From: Pseudomonas viridiflava
GTDB taxonomy: Bacteria; Pseudomonadota; Gammaproteobacteria; Pseudomonadales; Pseudomonadaceae
NCBI RefSeq assembly: GCF_900580675.1
Contig: NZ_UTBG01000233.1
Coordinates: forward strand, 1-33,535
DNA length: 33,535 nucleotides
Direction of reading: 5' to 3'
Below the pieces are notes generated by a model. It did not search any database. It saw only the letters and a program-made list of their open reading frames with translations, and was not told the origin of the DNA. This document shows, one piece after another, positions 1 through 7,483 of the stretch. The number at the start of each line of letters is the position of its first letter. Positions within the stretch are counted from its first letter, which is position 1. A program made the translations under genes and the position numbers.

Positions 1-2
1 GG

Positions 3-1508
3 CAAAATGTGCTGATGACCAGCATCGTTTTCCCGCTGATGGTAAATGGCAAAGTCATCGCTTCGCTGTCGGTGGATATCAACCTCAACAGCTTGCAGGC
101 GATCAGCCAAGGCGCCAGCCAGAAGCTGTATGACGGACAGACCCAGGTCAGCATCCTGAGCCCAACCGGTTTGCTCGCCGGCTACAGTGCGGATGCGAGC
201 CAGCTGAGCCGACGGCTGGATCAGGTCGACAGCGCCAACGGCGCGCAATTGATCAGCGCACTGGCCAACAGTACGCAAATCCGCAGCCTGCGCACCGACC
301 ATCAACTCAAGGTATTGGCCCCGTTCGCGCCGATCCCCGACGGCAAATCGTGGGGCGTGCTGCTGGATGTCCCGGAAAAAGTCCTGGTCGGGCCCGCCGA
401 AGCGCTGAAAGCCCAGATGGATGCGGACAACACCCGCGGCACCCTGCTGATGTCGAGCCTGGGCCTGCTGGCGGCGGTGATCGGCCTGATCCTGGTGTGG
501 CTGATGGCGCGCAGCGTAACCCGGCCGATCCTCGGCGTGGCACACATGCTGGAAGACATCGCCAGCGGCGAAGGCGACCTGACCCGCCGCCTGGCCTACG
601 ACAAAAAAGATGAACTGGGCCAACTGGCCGGCTGGTTCAATCGCTTCCTCGACAAGCTGCAACCGATCATTGCCGAGGTCAAACGCTCGGTGCAGGACGC
701 GCGCGGCACCGCCGACCAGTCCGCCGCGATCGCCACTGAAACCAGCGCCGGCATGGAGCAGCAATACCGCCAGGTCGACCAAGTGGCCACCGCCTCCCAC
801 GAGATGAGCGCCACCGCGCAGGACGTGGCCCGCAGCGCCGCGCAGGCAGCGCAAGCCGCACGCGACGCCGACCAGGCCACCCGCGACGGCCTGAAGGTGA
901 TCGACCGCACCACCATCAACATCGGGCATTTGGCGGCGGACATGAGCACCGCCATGGCCCAGGTCGAAGGCTTGTCTGCCAACAGCGAGAAGATCGGTTC
1001 AGTGCTGGAAGTGATTCGCGGCATTGCCGAGCAGACCAACTTGCTGGCGCTCAACGCGGCGATTGAAGCCGCGCGGGCCGGTGAGGCTGGCCGTGGGTTT
1101 GCGGTGGTTGCCGATGAAGTGCGCAACCTGGCACGACGGACCCAGGAATCGGTGGAAGAAACCCGCCTGGTCATCGAGCAGTTGCAGAGCGGCACCGAAG
1201 AAGTCGTCGGCTCCATGGGCAACAGCTATCGCCAGGCCCAGGGCAGCGTCGAGCAAGTCGGCGAGGCGGTCACCGCCCTGCGCCAGATCGGTGAGGCCGT
1301 CACGGTGATCAGCGACATGAACCTGCAAATCGCCAGCGCCGCCGAAGAGCAAAGCGCAGTGGCCGAAGAGATCAACAGCAATGTGGCAACGATTCGGGAT
1401 GTGACCGAGTCGCTGTCGGAGCAAGCCAATGAATCGGCGCGGGTGAGCCAGGCGCTGAATAGCCTGGCGAATCAGCAGCAAGGGTTGATGGATCAGTTCA
1501 GGGTTTGA
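3..1508 (+). CDS. Methyl-accepting chemotaxis protein, 5' end missing
   Basis: Transmembrane chemoreceptor that senses a ligand in the periplasm and controls CheA/CheW signalling in the cytoplasm. The reading frame is open to the window edge, so the N-terminus, the first membrane helix and the start of the sensor lie outside; the GTG at 9 is only an internal codon. Visible parts (counting from that GTG) are the distal half of a Cache-like sensor (about 1-140), a membrane helix at about 146-168, a HAMP domain after it (DELGQLAGWFNRF region), and a long coiled-coil signalling domain. The highly conserved hairpin tip is present (EQTNLLALNAAIEAARAGE). The ligand cannot be told from this fragment. 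It converges on the histidine kinase gene, separated by a REP doublet. Confidence 0.95.
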   Translation, partial: QNVLMTSIVFPLMVNGKVIASLSVDINLNSLQAISQGASQKLYDGQTQVSILSPTGLLAGYSADASQLSRRLDQVDSANGAQLISALANSTQIRSLRTDHQLKVLAPFAPIPDGKSWGVLLDVPEKVLVGPAEALKAQMDADNTRGTLLMSSLGLLAAVIGLILVWLMARSVTRPILGVAHMLEDIASGEGDLTRRLAYDKKDELGQLAGWFNRFLDKLQPIIAEVKRSVQDARGTADQSAAIATETSAGMEQQYRQVDQVATASHEMSATAQDVARSAAQAAQAARDADQATRDGLKVIDRTTINIGHLAADMSTAMAQVEGLSANSEKIGSVLEVIRGIAEQTNLLALNAAIEAARAGEAGRGFAVVADEVRNLARRTQESVEETRLVIEQLQSGTEEVVGSMGNSYRQAQGSVEQVGEAVTALRQIGEAVTVISDMNLQIASAAEEQSAVAEEINSNVATIRDVTESLSEQANESARVSQALNSLANQQQGLMDQFRV

Positions 1509-1545
1509 TGGACATGCCCAAAGTGCCCGGATCACCCATCTCTAC

Positions 1546-1635
1546 TGTGGGAGCGGGCTTGCTCGCGAAGGCGTAGTGTCAGTCGATAGATTAATTGACT
1601 GCCCCACCGCTTTCGCGAGCAAGCCCGCTCCCACA
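1546..1635. repeat. REP doublet (REPIN-like inverted pair)
   Basis: Two copies of a GTGGGAGCGGGCTTGCTCGC-type unit face each other: left arm 1546-1570, right arm 1610-1635, with about 40 bases between. The arms match almost perfectly over 25 bases. This is the usual Pseudomonas REP unit paired head to head, mobilised in trans by RAYT transposases. It sits between two convergent genes, a typical location, and could also act as a bidirectional transcription barrier. Confidence 0.9.
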
Positions 1636-1658
1636 TTTTGCGCTGCAGTGTGTCAGTG

Positions 1659-2972
1659 CTAGCGCTTGGGCAATTCGATCAGCACTTTGAGCCCGCCCAA
1701 CGGGCTTTCATGCAACTGCAACACCCCGCCCCACACCTCGACGATGTCGCGCACTATACCCAGCCCCAGACCATGCCCATCGATCTGCTCATCCAGGCGC
1801 GTACCCCGGCTGAACACCTGGTCACGCTGGGATTCCGGGATACCGGGGCCGTCGTCTTCAACGGCCAGCAGGAAGCTGTGCGCCGTTTCCGTGACGCTCA
1901 AACGCACGTCCGCATCGGCCCACTTGCAGGCGTTGTCCAACAGATTGCCGAGCAGCTCCAGCAGGTCTTCGCGGTCCCACGGCAATTGCAGGCCGGGGTC
2001 GCCGTGGTAGCTGAGGTCCAGGTGGTCGCCGTGGATCATGCTCAACGTCGCCAGCAGGCCGGGAAACTCTTTTTCGCAGTCGAACAACGCACCGGGCAAG
2101 GTTTCGCCGGCCAGGCGCGCGCGGTTGAGTTCGCGGTTGAGGCGCTGCTGCACTTGATCAAGTTGGTCGCGCAGCAGTTTGCTCAGCTCCGGGTGGTGTT
2201 TGAGGGGCTCGCTGGAGGCCGCGCTCAATAGCACCGCGAGCGGGGTTTTCAGGGCGTGACCAAGGTTGCCGAGGGCGTTGCGCGAACGCTTGAGGCTGTC
2301 TTCGGTATGGGCCAGCAGGTGATTGATCTGCGCCACCAGCGGTTCCAATTCCTGCGGCACCTGGGTGTCGAGTTGCGAGCGCTGACCCTGTTGCAGTTGG
2401 GCGATCTGGTTGCGCGCGGTTTCCAGCGGGCGCAGGGCGCGGCGTACGGTGACGCGCTGCAGGATCAACACCAGCAGCAACGCCGCCAGCCCCATCACCA
2501 GACCGATGTGACGCATCAGGCGGAAGCTTTCCCGCACCGGGGTGTAGTCCTGCGCCACGCTGATGGAAATTGACTGACCAAAACGCTTGTAGTCCGAACG
2601 CAGCACCAGCAGTTGCTGGCCTTCCGGGCCCAGTTGCAGGTTGCCCTTGAGCCCGGCTTCGGGCAGCTGGGGCAGTTCCTGGTCCCACAGCGAACGCGAG
2701 CGCCAATGGGTGTCGGCAAAATCGATACGGAAGTAATGCCCGGAAAACGGCCGCTGATAGGCCGGGGACAAACGCTGTTCGTCGAGTTGCACACCGTTGG
2801 GCCCACGCACCAGCGCCACCAGCAGGTTCTCGGCGTCGTTGCGCAACCCGGCTTCAAGGTAACGTTGCAGCCCCGCCTCGAACAACCACAGGCTGGTTTG
2901 TGCCAGCACCACGCCGACGACCACCATCACGCTGATCAGCCCAAGGCTCAGGCGCCGCTGGATCGACTTCAT
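1659..2972 (-). CDS. bqsS: Two-component sensor histidine kinase, BqsS/CarS-like
   Basis: Inner-membrane sensor kinase of 437 residues. Membrane helices lie at about 9-28 and 153-172, flanking a periplasmic sensor of about 125 residues. H239 in GHALKTPLA is the phospho-accepting histidine. The ATPase domain shows the N box (NLLDNACKWA), G1 (DDGPGIP) and G2 (GLGLGIV). The periplasmic part ends with RESFR at 147-151, an RExxR motif of the kind linked to Fe(II) sensing in P. aeruginosa BqsS. The gene overlaps its response regulator by 4 bases (ATGA). Order and partners (two PepSY-type proteins, regulator, kinase) match PA2659-PA2656 as I recall them. The histidine-kinase call is firm; the Bqs/Car assignment is inferred from context and the motif. 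PhoQ/QseC-like kinases are the alternative. Confidence 0.9.
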   Translation of the reverse strand: MKSIQRRLSLGLISVMVVVGVVLAQTSLWLFEAGLQRYLEAGLRNDAENLLVALVRGPNGVQLDEQRLSPAYQRPFSGHYFRIDFADTHWRSRSLWDQELPQLPEAGLKGNLQLGPEGQQLLVLRSDYKRFGQSISISVAQDYTPVRESFRLMRHIGLVMGLAALLLVLILQRVTVRRALRPLETARNQIAQLQQGQRSQLDTQVPQELEPLVAQINHLLAHTEDSLKRSRNALGNLGHALKTPLAVLLSAASSEPLKHHPELSKLLRDQLDQVQQRLNRELNRARLAGETLPGALFDCEKEFPGLLATLSMIHGDHLDLSYHGDPGLQLPWDREDLLELLGNLLDNACKWADADVRLSVTETAHSFLLAVEDDGPGIPESQRDQVFSRGTRLDEQIDGHGLGLGIVRDIVEVWGGVLQLHESPLGGLKVLIELPKR

Positions 2973-3637
2973 GCAGGGCTGGCGCCAAACCGGTAACCCT
3001 GGCCGCGCCGGGTTTCGATCACGTTGCGGCCCAGCTTGCGGCGCAGGTGGTTGACGTGCACTTCCAGCACGTTCGAATCACGCTCGGTCTCGCCGTCGTA
3101 CAGGTGTTCGGCCAGGTGGCTTTTCGAGAGGATTTGTTCGGGATGCAGCATGAAGTAACGCAGCAGGCGGAATTCGGCGGCGGTCAGCTGGATCTCCTCG
3201 CCATCACGCAACACACATTGGCGGCCTTCATCCAAATGCAGGCCAGCAGCTTGCAAGGTCGGTTGGTTAGCCTGGCCGTGGGACCGGCGCAACAGCGCCT
3301 GGATACGCAGGTGCAGCTCTTCGGGGTGAAAGGGTTTGCTCAGGTAATCGTCGGCACCCGCCTTGAGCCCTTCGATGCGCTCGGCCCAGGAATCGCGGGC
3401 GGTCAGGACGAGTACGGGGGTGGCCAGCGCAGCCGCGCGCCATTGCGCCAGCACTTCAAGCCCAGGCAGGCCAGGGAGGCCGAGGTCGAGAATAATCAGG
3501 TCATAGGGCTCGCTGCGCCCCTGATACGCCGCGTCGCGCCCATCGGCCAGCCAATCCACGGCATACCCCTGGCGCTGCAGGCCGGCCAGCAGTTCATCGG
3601 CCAGGGGTACGTTGTCTTCCACCAGAAGCAGGCGCAT
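2969..3637 (-). CDS. bqsR: OmpR/PhoB-type response regulator, BqsR/CarR-like
   Basis: DNA-binding response regulator of 222 residues. The receiver domain covers about 1-115, with acidic pocket residues E7/D8, phospho-acceptor D51 (LIILDLGLPG) and K101 (LSKPF). A winged-helix domain covers about 130-220 and ends in the usual VIETRRGQGYRF hairpin. It is the partner of the kinase that overlaps its 3' end, and shares one base with the PepSY-type gene upstream, so all four genes are probably one transcript. A tandem box similar to the reported BqsR site lies upstream of the first gene (4303-4318), suggesting autoregulation. The family is certain; the Bqs/Car name is an inference from locus structure. 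Confidence 0.92.
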   Translation of the reverse strand: MRLLLVEDNVPLADELLAGLQRQGYAVDWLADGRDAAYQGRSEPYDLIILDLGLPGLPGLEVLAQWRAAALATPVLVLTARDSWAERIEGLKAGADDYLSKPFHPEELHLRIQALLRRSHGQANQPTLQAAGLHLDEGRQCVLRDGEEIQLTAAEFRLLRYFMLHPEQILSKSHLAEHLYDGETERDSNVLEVHVNHLRRKLGRNVIETRRGQGYRFGASPA

Positions 3638-3948
3638 CAGTCTTCCTCGTCCTTGATCAGCGCACCGGTGCGCGCGTCCAGCTTGATCTCGCGCACCACC
3701 CCTTCGGTGGTCACCAGTTCGACTTCGTAGGCATATTGGCCGTGTTTTTTCTCAAGCTCGGCTTCCAGCAATCGGGAGCCGGGGTAGCGCGCCATGGCCT
3801 GCTGCAACAATTGCTCCAGCGGCAGGATCACCCCCTGCTGGCGCAGCGCCAAGGCTTCATCCTGGTTGAGGTCGCGGGCAGCTAGGCTTGAGCAAAAAAC
3901 CAGGAGCACCAGCGCCCCTCGACTGCCGACGCGTAAATTTACCTTCAT
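3637..3948 (-). CDS. Small secreted PepSY-domain protein (second of pair)
   Basis: A 103-residue protein with an N-terminal signal peptide (hydrophobic stretch about 10-22, likely cut after SLAA) and one PepSY-type module: a helix rich in Q/L/E followed by YAYEVELVTTEGVVREIKLDARTGALI. Small periplasmic PepSY proteins often accompany metal- or cation-sensing two-component systems and may adjust sensor activity. It overlaps both neighbours by a single base, which suggests translational coupling. The acidic tail (KDEED) could bind cations, but that is only suggested by composition. It corresponds by position to PA2658 (BqsQ) if the Bqs assignment holds. Confidence 0.85.
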   Translation of the reverse strand: MKVNLRVGSRGALVLLVFCSSLAARDLNQDEALALRQQGVILPLEQLLQQAMARYPGSRLLEAELEKKHGQYAYEVELVTTEGVVREIKLDARTGALIKDEED

Positions 3949-4250
3949 TACGTATCCTGATGATTCTTGAGAACCTGCCCGGAGAGCGCGTCCAATTCAA
4001 TATCCCATTCAATGCCGTTGGCATCTTCCAGTTCGACCTCATAGACGTACTTGCCGTAAGCCTCGTCCAGGTCGGTATCCAGCAGCGTCGAACCGGGGTG
4101 CAGGGCCAGGGCCGTGGCTTCGAGTTGATCGAAAGCGACAATTGTAACAGTGGCGGGCACGATCAGTGGTTTGTCGGGGTCCACAGCTGCGGCAAGGGTC
4201 GGCGTGCAAGCGATGATAGCGGCGGCGACCAGAGCTGTGAGGCGCGTCAT
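3948..4250 (-). CDS. Small secreted PepSY-domain protein (first of pair)
   Basis: A 100-residue protein, first gene of the four-gene operon. It has a clear signal peptide of about 22 residues ending in AAA, then a single PepSY-type module (KYVYEVELEDANGIEWDIELDALSGQVL). It is a diverged paralogue of the next gene; both share the YEVEL and D-A-x-(S/T)-G patterns, pointing to tandem duplication. The mature protein is strongly acidic. It is probably periplasmic and may bind metal ions or modulate the kinase encoded downstream; this role is inferred from context. Its stop shares one base with the next start. Confidence 0.85.
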   Translation of the reverse strand: MTRLTALVAAAIIACTPTLAAAVDPDKPLIVPATVTIVAFDQLEATALALHPGSTLLDTDLDEAYGKYVYEVELEDANGIEWDIELDALSGQVLKNHQDT

Positions 4251-4302
4251 GATAAGTCTCCGTTACTAGATTTTTCCTACACGGCCACGGTACCTGCCGC
4301 AA

Positions 4303-4318
4303 CTTAACTGAAACTGAA
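4303..4318 (-). promoter_or_regulatory. Candidate BqsR/PmrA-type tandem box
   Basis: On the minus strand the sequence reads TTCAG, six bases, then TTAAG. The reported BqsR target is TTAAG-N6-TTAAG, so this fits with one mismatch and exact spacing. It lies about 53 bases upstream of the first PepSY start codon, suitable for an OmpR-type activator. A 7-base-arm palindrome (AATTGCC/GGCAATT, 4317-4335) abuts it. The rest of the divergent region 4251-4406 shows no feature I can name. Confidence 0.5.
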
Positions 4319-4406
4319 TTGCCACCATGGCAATTTCCAGCCAAGGCTTTTTCCCACACCGCGCGAGATTTTCTATACTGCCCCGCTCGCTTCAACAGAG
4401 ACCGGT

Positions 4407-5486
4407 ATGACAGCCATCCACATCAAATTCCCCGCACTGACCCTCAAGGCCGGCAAGCGCGCGTTCGCACGCATTCGCGAGCAGGGCCTGGCGCCGGCGG
4501 ATGTCGGCATCCTTCCCGGCGCCGCCGGCGGCCCCAAGGCGTTGGGGATCCAGGGCCTGGACCTGGCGCTGTTCGGCGACTGGCTGCCGCGCGCGCCACG
4601 TGAACGCGCACTGATCGGCGCGTCGATCGGCTCCTGGCGGTTCGCCAGCGCCTGCCTGCCCGACCCGGTGCAGGGCCTGATGGACCTCGGCCGCCTGTAC
4701 AACGAGCAGAGTTTTGCCAAGGGCGTGACCATGGCCGAGGTCAGCCGCAGCTGCCGGCGCATGCTCGACGACCTGCTGGCCGGCCGCGATGCGCGGGTGC
4801 TGGACAACCCCGACTACCGGCTGAACATCATGGTGGTCAAGAGCCACGGCCTGCTCGCCGACGACCACCGTGGGCGCCTGGGGCTGGGCCTGTCATCGGT
4901 GATCGCGGATAACCTGCGCGGCCGGGCGCGGCTGGCGCGGCATTTCGAGCGGCTGATCATTCATGACCCGCGCCAGGCACCGCCGGTGCATGCGTTGCAG
5001 GATTTCCCGTCGCGCTTCCTTGATCTAAAGGTGGGCAACCTGCGCCAGGCGCTGCTGGCGTCGGGCTCGATTCCGATGGTGATGCAAGGCGTGCGCGACC
5101 TGCCCGGTGCAGGGGCCGGCACCTACCGTGACGGCGGCCTGCTGGATTACCACCTCGACATGCCCTACCACGGCGACGACATCGTGCTGTACCCGCACTT
5201 CACCGACCGAGTCATCCCGGGCTGGTTCGACAAGGGCCTGCCGTGGCGACGGAGCAATCAACAAGGCTTGCAGGATGTATTGCTGCTGGCACCCTCCAGG
5301 GAATACCTGGCGCGCCTGCCTCACGGCAAACTGCCAGACCGCAGCGACTTCAAGCGCTTCATGGGCGACGACCCGAGCCGTAACAAGTACTGGCAAACCG
5401 CGATGAGCGAGAGTCGGCGCCTGGGCGATGAATTTCTGCAACTGGCAGACAATGGCGGGCTGGGCGAGCGCTTGCTGCCTCTGTGA
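4407..5486 (+). CDS. Patatin-like phospholipase family protein
   Basis: A 359-residue patatin-type serine acyl-hydrolase with a Ser-Asp dyad. Visible motifs are the glycine-rich oxyanion loop (GAAGGPKALG, about 38-47), the nucleophile elbow GASIG with S73, and the dyad Asp in RDGG (D242). SGSIPMVMQ around 219-227 matches the stretch usually preceding the Asp motif. I see no signal peptide, so it is probably cytoplasmic and may act on membrane lipids or acyl esters; the substrate is unknown. The ATG at 4407 follows a weak AGAG-type site; no better start is visible. It points away from the PepSY operon and is followed 75 bases later by queD. Confidence 0.88.
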   Translation: MTAIHIKFPALTLKAGKRAFARIREQGLAPADVGILPGAAGGPKALGIQGLDLALFGDWLPRAPRERALIGASIGSWRFASACLPDPVQGLMDLGRLYNEQSFAKGVTMAEVSRSCRRMLDDLLAGRDARVLDNPDYRLNIMVVKSHGLLADDHRGRLGLGLSSVIADNLRGRARLARHFERLIIHDPRQAPPVHALQDFPSRFLDLKVGNLRQALLASGSIPMVMQGVRDLPGAGAGTYRDGGLLDYHLDMPYHGDDIVLYPHFTDRVIPGWFDKGLPWRRSNQQGLQDVLLLAPSREYLARLPHGKLPDRSDFKRFMGDDPSRNKYWQTAMSESRRLGDEFLQLADNGGLGERLLPL

Positions 5487-5561
5487 CCCAGCGGTATGCG
5501 CGGCGAGGGATCAAGCTGTTAAACTCGCCGGCTGCCAGATACTGACCGAGCTGAAAATACT

Positions 5562-5918
5562 GTGGAAATCTTCAAAGAGTTTACTTTCGAATCCGCCCAC
5601 CGCCTGCCCCACGTGCCGGATGGCCACAAATGTGGGCGCCTGCACGGGCATTCGTTCAAGGTGGCGATCCACCTGAGCGGCGACCTGGATCCGCATACCG
5701 GCTGGATTCGCGACTTCTCGGAGATCAAGGCGATTTTCAAGCCGCTCTATGAGCGCCTCGACCACAACTACCTCAATGACATCCCAGGCCTGGAAAACCC
5801 GACCAGCGAAGTGCTGGCCAAGTGGATCTGGAATGAGCTGAAACCCCTGTTGCCGGAACTCAGTGCGATCCGCATCCACGAGACCTGCACCAGTGGCTGC
5901 ATCTATCGCGGCGAGTAA
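5562..5918 (+). CDS. queD: 6-carboxy-5,6,7,8-tetrahydropterin synthase QueD
   Basis: Converts 7,8-dihydroneopterin triphosphate to 6-carboxytetrahydropterin, an early step in queuosine tRNA modification. The 118-residue length is normal for the short QueD class. Zinc-ligand histidines are seen in SAHRLP (H13) and GRLHGH (H28, H30), the catalytic cysteine is C24 in HKCGRLHGH, and the C-terminal HETCTSGCIY is characteristic. The start is GTG at 5562: the protein begins MEIFKEFTFESAHR, the family's usual N-terminus. A strong intrinsic terminator follows 12 bases after the stop, so the gene ends its transcript. Confidence 0.95.
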   Translation: MEIFKEFTFESAHRLPHVPDGHKCGRLHGHSFKVAIHLSGDLDPHTGWIRDFSEIKAIFKPLYERLDHNYLNDIPGLENPTSEVLAKWIWNELKPLLPELSAIRIHETCTSGCIYRGE

Positions 5919-5930
5919 GCCTGCGCTGTA

Positions 5931-5961
5931 AAAAAACCACCTTTATTACGGTGGTTTTTTT
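5931..5961 (+). terminator. Rho-independent terminator after queD
   Basis: The AAAAAACCACC arm (5931-5941), an 8-base loop and the GGTGGTTTTTTT arm (5950-5961) form an A/T-extended hairpin with a T run on the plus strand. It lies 12 bases past the queD stop. Its A run could also serve as a T run on the minus strand, but no minus-strand gene ends here. Confidence 0.9.
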
Positions 5962-6112
5962 GTGTCTGCAATTGCCGGCTCAAATCCGTGAATACCTCGG
6001 CCCTCAGCGTAAACACCGACTGATCCAATTTGTATCACCGCTGCACCGCTTTCGTGCCCGATTGGGCACCGCGAACACTCCCGCCTGCGTTTCTCCCCTG
6101 TTTAGCTATAAA

Positions 6113-6133
6113 GACTGTGCACGCTGCACAGTC
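6113..6133. promoter_or_regulatory. 21-bp perfect palindrome upstream of codB, probable operator
   Basis: Arms GACTGTGCA (6113-6121) and TGCACAGTC (6125-6133) are exact reverse complements around a CGC centre. The site lies about 45 bases upstream of the sigma-54-like element and about 80 bases before codB. A symmetric site here suits binding by a dimeric regulator, most simply the PucR-type protein of the same operon. It is not the usual NtrC box orientation (GCAC...GTGC). A TATAAA at 6107-6112 touches it but has no evident -35 partner. The remainder of 5962-6112 shows nothing clear. Confidence 0.6.
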
Positions 6134-6162
6134 CTGACCGTGCGCCCGTCACTAAGGCCGAT

Positions 6163-6179
6163 TTGGCACGCGTGGTGCA
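6163..6179 (+). promoter_or_regulatory. Candidate sigma-54 promoter of the cod operon
   Basis: TTGGCACGCGTGGTGCA matches the RpoN consensus TTGGCACG-N4-TTGCA with one mismatch. It has GG at 6165-6166 and GC at 6177-6178 in the required 10-base spacing. Transcription would begin near 6190, leaving a short leader before the codB ATG at 6215. Nitrogen-controlled expression makes sense, because cytosine deamination releases ammonia. Confidence 0.6.
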
Positions 6180-6214
6180 ACAGGCCTGCGTCACTCATTC
6201 AGGGAGCAAGGCAC

Positions 6215-7483
6215 ATGACGCAGCAAGAACCGGGCAACGACTACCCCTTGAGCGAAGTCCCCATGCATGCGCGCAAAGGCCTGGCATCTACTGCCATGGT
6301 GCTGCTGGGCTTCACCTTCTTTACCGCGACCATGTTTGCCGGGGGCAAGCTGGGCGTGGCCTTCAGTTTTACCGAGATGCTCGGGGTGGTGGCCTTGGGT
6401 AACCTGTTGCTGGGTATTTACGCCGCAGGCCTGGGTTACATCGCGTTCAAGAGCGGGCTGAACTCGGTGCTGATGGGGCGCTTCTGTTTTGGCGAAGTGG
6501 GCAGCAAGCTCAGTGACTTGATCCTCGGCTTCACCCAGATCGGCTGGTACGCCTGGGGCACGGCAACGGCCGCCGTGGTGCTCGGCAAGTATTTCGAACT
6601 GAGTCAGGGCAGCGTACTGGCACTGATGGTGCTGTTCGGCCTGGTGTTTTGTGCCACCGCCTACATTGGTTATCGCGGGCTCGAGATTCTTTCCTACATC
6701 GCAGTCCCCGCTATGGGCATTCTGCTATTCCTGTCGATGTGGGTGGCGACTGTGGCCGTCGGCGGGCTGGACGGATTACTCGCGGTGGTACCGAGCGGCG
6801 AGCTGGACTTGTCCACGGCGATCACCCTGGTGTTCGGCACCTTCGTCAGCGGCGCGACCCAGGCGACCAACTGGACGCGGTTTTCACGTTCAGCCAAGGT
6901 CGCGGTGCTTGCCAGCCTGATCGGTTTCTTCATCGGCAATGGCTTGATGGTGCTGATCGGGGCCTATGGCGCCATCGTTTACCAGCAGCCTGACGTGGTG
7001 GAAGTGTTGCTGCTGCAAGGCTTCGCCATGGCGGCGATGGCCATGTTGCTCCTCAACATCTGGAGCACCCAGGACAATACGATCTACAACTTCGCCGTCG
7101 CCGGTTGCAACCTGCTGCGCACCAAGCGCCGCAAGACCGTGACCCTGGCCGGCGCGGTGATCGGCACCCTGCTGGCGCTGCTCGGCATGTACGACATGCT
7201 GGTGCCCTACCTGATTCTGCTCGGCACCGTGATCCCGCCGATTGGCGGGGTGATCATGGCGGACTTCTTCTATCGCTATCGCGGCCAGTACCCGCGCCTG
7301 GCGGAAGCACGCCTGCCGGCCTTCAACTGGCCAGGGCTGGTGGCATACGCGGTAGGCACCGTGCTGGCATTCAGCTCGCCGTGGGTCGCGCCGTTGGTAG
7401 GCATCGTCGCCGCGTCGCTGACCTACATCGTGCTCACCGCCGTCCTGCGAGTGCGCGTGCCCTTGGCTGACGCCCCGGCATGA
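6215..7483 (+). CDS. codB: Cytosine permease CodB
   Basis: Inner-membrane importer of cytosine of the NCS1 family, 422 residues with about twelve hydrophobic helices, similar in length to E. coli CodB. The ATG at 6215 was chosen because GGGAGC lies a few bases upstream and the protein then opens with a short soluble N-terminus (MTQQEPGNDYPLSEVP) before the first helix; the open frame further upstream runs through the promoter. Helix-flanking motifs such as GATQATNWTRFSR and NIWSTQDNTIYNF are characteristic of NCS1 permeases. The stop overlaps the next gene by four bases (ATGA). Together with codA at 8713 it forms a cytosine uptake and deamination unit; the interposed regulator is the only difference from a simple codBA operon. 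Confidence 0.93.
   Translation: MTQQEPGNDYPLSEVPMHARKGLASTAMVLLGFTFFTATMFAGGKLGVAFSFTEMLGVVALGNLLLGIYAAGLGYIAFKSGLNSVLMGRFCFGEVGSKLSDLILGFTQIGWYAWGTATAAVVLGKYFELSQGSVLALMVLFGLVFCATAYIGYRGLEILSYIAVPAMGILLFLSMWVATVAVGGLDGLLAVVPSGELDLSTAITLVFGTFVSGATQATNWTRFSRSAKVAVLASLIGFFIGNGLMVLIGAYGAIVYQQPDVVEVLLLQGFAMAAMAMLLLNIWSTQDNTIYNFAVAGCNLLRTKRRKTVTLAGAVIGTLLALLGMYDMLVPYLILLGTVIPPIGGVIMADFFYRYRGQYPRLAEARLPAFNWPGLVAYAVGTVLAFSSPWVAPLVGIVAASLTYIVLTAVLRVRVPLADAPA

Noticed and set aside
6107..6112. TATAAA upstream of codB as a sigma-70 -10 box
   Set aside because: No acceptable -35 at 16-18 bases upstream; the sigma-54 element is a better fit.
5951..6214. Upstream extension of codB
   Set aside because: Runs through the terminator, palindrome and sigma-54 element and reads as non-membrane Arg/Pro/Leu sequence.
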